Shown: positions 63,932 through 64,000 of the stretch, piece by piece | How the letters are laid out: each line of letters starts with the position of its first letter | How positions within the stretch are numbered: position 1 is the first letter of the stretch | Source: Chrysomallon squamiferum | Lineage: Eukaryota > Mollusca > Gastropoda > Neomphalida > Peltospiridae | Assembly: GCA_012295275.1 (NCBI GenBank) | Contig: CM022671.1 | Coordinates: forward strand, 15,488,956-15,552,955 | Direction of reading: 5' to 3' | DNA: 64,000 bases | Position numbers and translations under genes: made by a program | The notes under the pieces: model-generated | Told to the model about the DNA's origin: nothing | The model's input: the letters and a program-made list of their open reading frames with translations, nothing else | Database searches by the model: none

Positions 63932-64000
63932 TGTTTTCTGCCTGAGATACTTAACACACACACACACGCCTTGGCGATTCCACTGAATGAACCTCTTATC
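63932..64000 (-). CDS. Candidate exon running off the window end
   Basis: On the minus strand, 23 codons are open from the window edge to a donor AAAACA/GTGAGT, reading DKRFIQWNRQ and ending KYLRQKT. A short GT microsatellite supplies a VCVCV run, which weakens the case. Phase 0 fits the exon at 63466. Confidence 0.2.

Overview
This is an AT-rich animal nuclear segment. It has spliced genes with GT-AG introns, UTR introns, long microsatellites, minisatellites and transposon remains. The gene set (eIF4E3, SMIM30, MUL1, ABTB1) is metazoan, and codon and intron style suggest a lophotrochozoan, most likely a mollusc; I infer that and cannot prove it. I found nothing bacterial or viral.

Layout. 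1-11.5 kb holds no gene I can support: microsatellites, homopolymers, a 332-bp tandem repeat and copies of two dispersed repeat families. 11.6-16.0 kb (minus): complete seven-exon eIF4E3. 16.88-17.05 kb (plus): SMIM30 microprotein, head-to-head with eIF4E3 and carrying an apparent one-base frameshift. 22.06-27.22 kb (minus): a four-exon model of an unrecognised protein with a CxxC/CxxC zinc-binding N-terminus and a CaaX prenylation tail; its last intron holds a pogo/Tigger-type fossil, a long (TC)n tract and a 71-bp near-perfect palindrome. 32.9-35.4 kb (minus): a chain of phase-compatible exons of an unrecognised basic protein. 36.0-38.65 kb (plus): complete MUL1, with a GC-AG first intron. 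42.58-48.73 kb (minus): a 1020-residue type I membrane protein with a signal peptide, CUB-like ectodomain, one TM helix and an ~830-residue disordered tail; one intron holds a 45-bp minisatellite built from its own exon/intron junction. 53.2-59.1 kb (minus): complete twelve-exon ABTB1. 60.5-64.0 kb (minus): three weak, phase-compatible exon candidates running off the window.

The genes do not form a functional cluster. They are ordinary neighbours: translation (eIF4E3), ER/secretory microprotein (SMIM30), mitochondrial E3 ligase (MUL1), a BTB adaptor (ABTB1) and a membrane receptor or scaffold. Exon models were built by hand from reading frame, splice consensus, phase continuity and remembered family sequences. 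Phases add up to an uninterrupted frame in eIF4E3 (216 aa), MUL1 (340 aa), ABTB1 (475 aa), the CUB-like gene (1020 aa) and the CaaX gene (383 aa).
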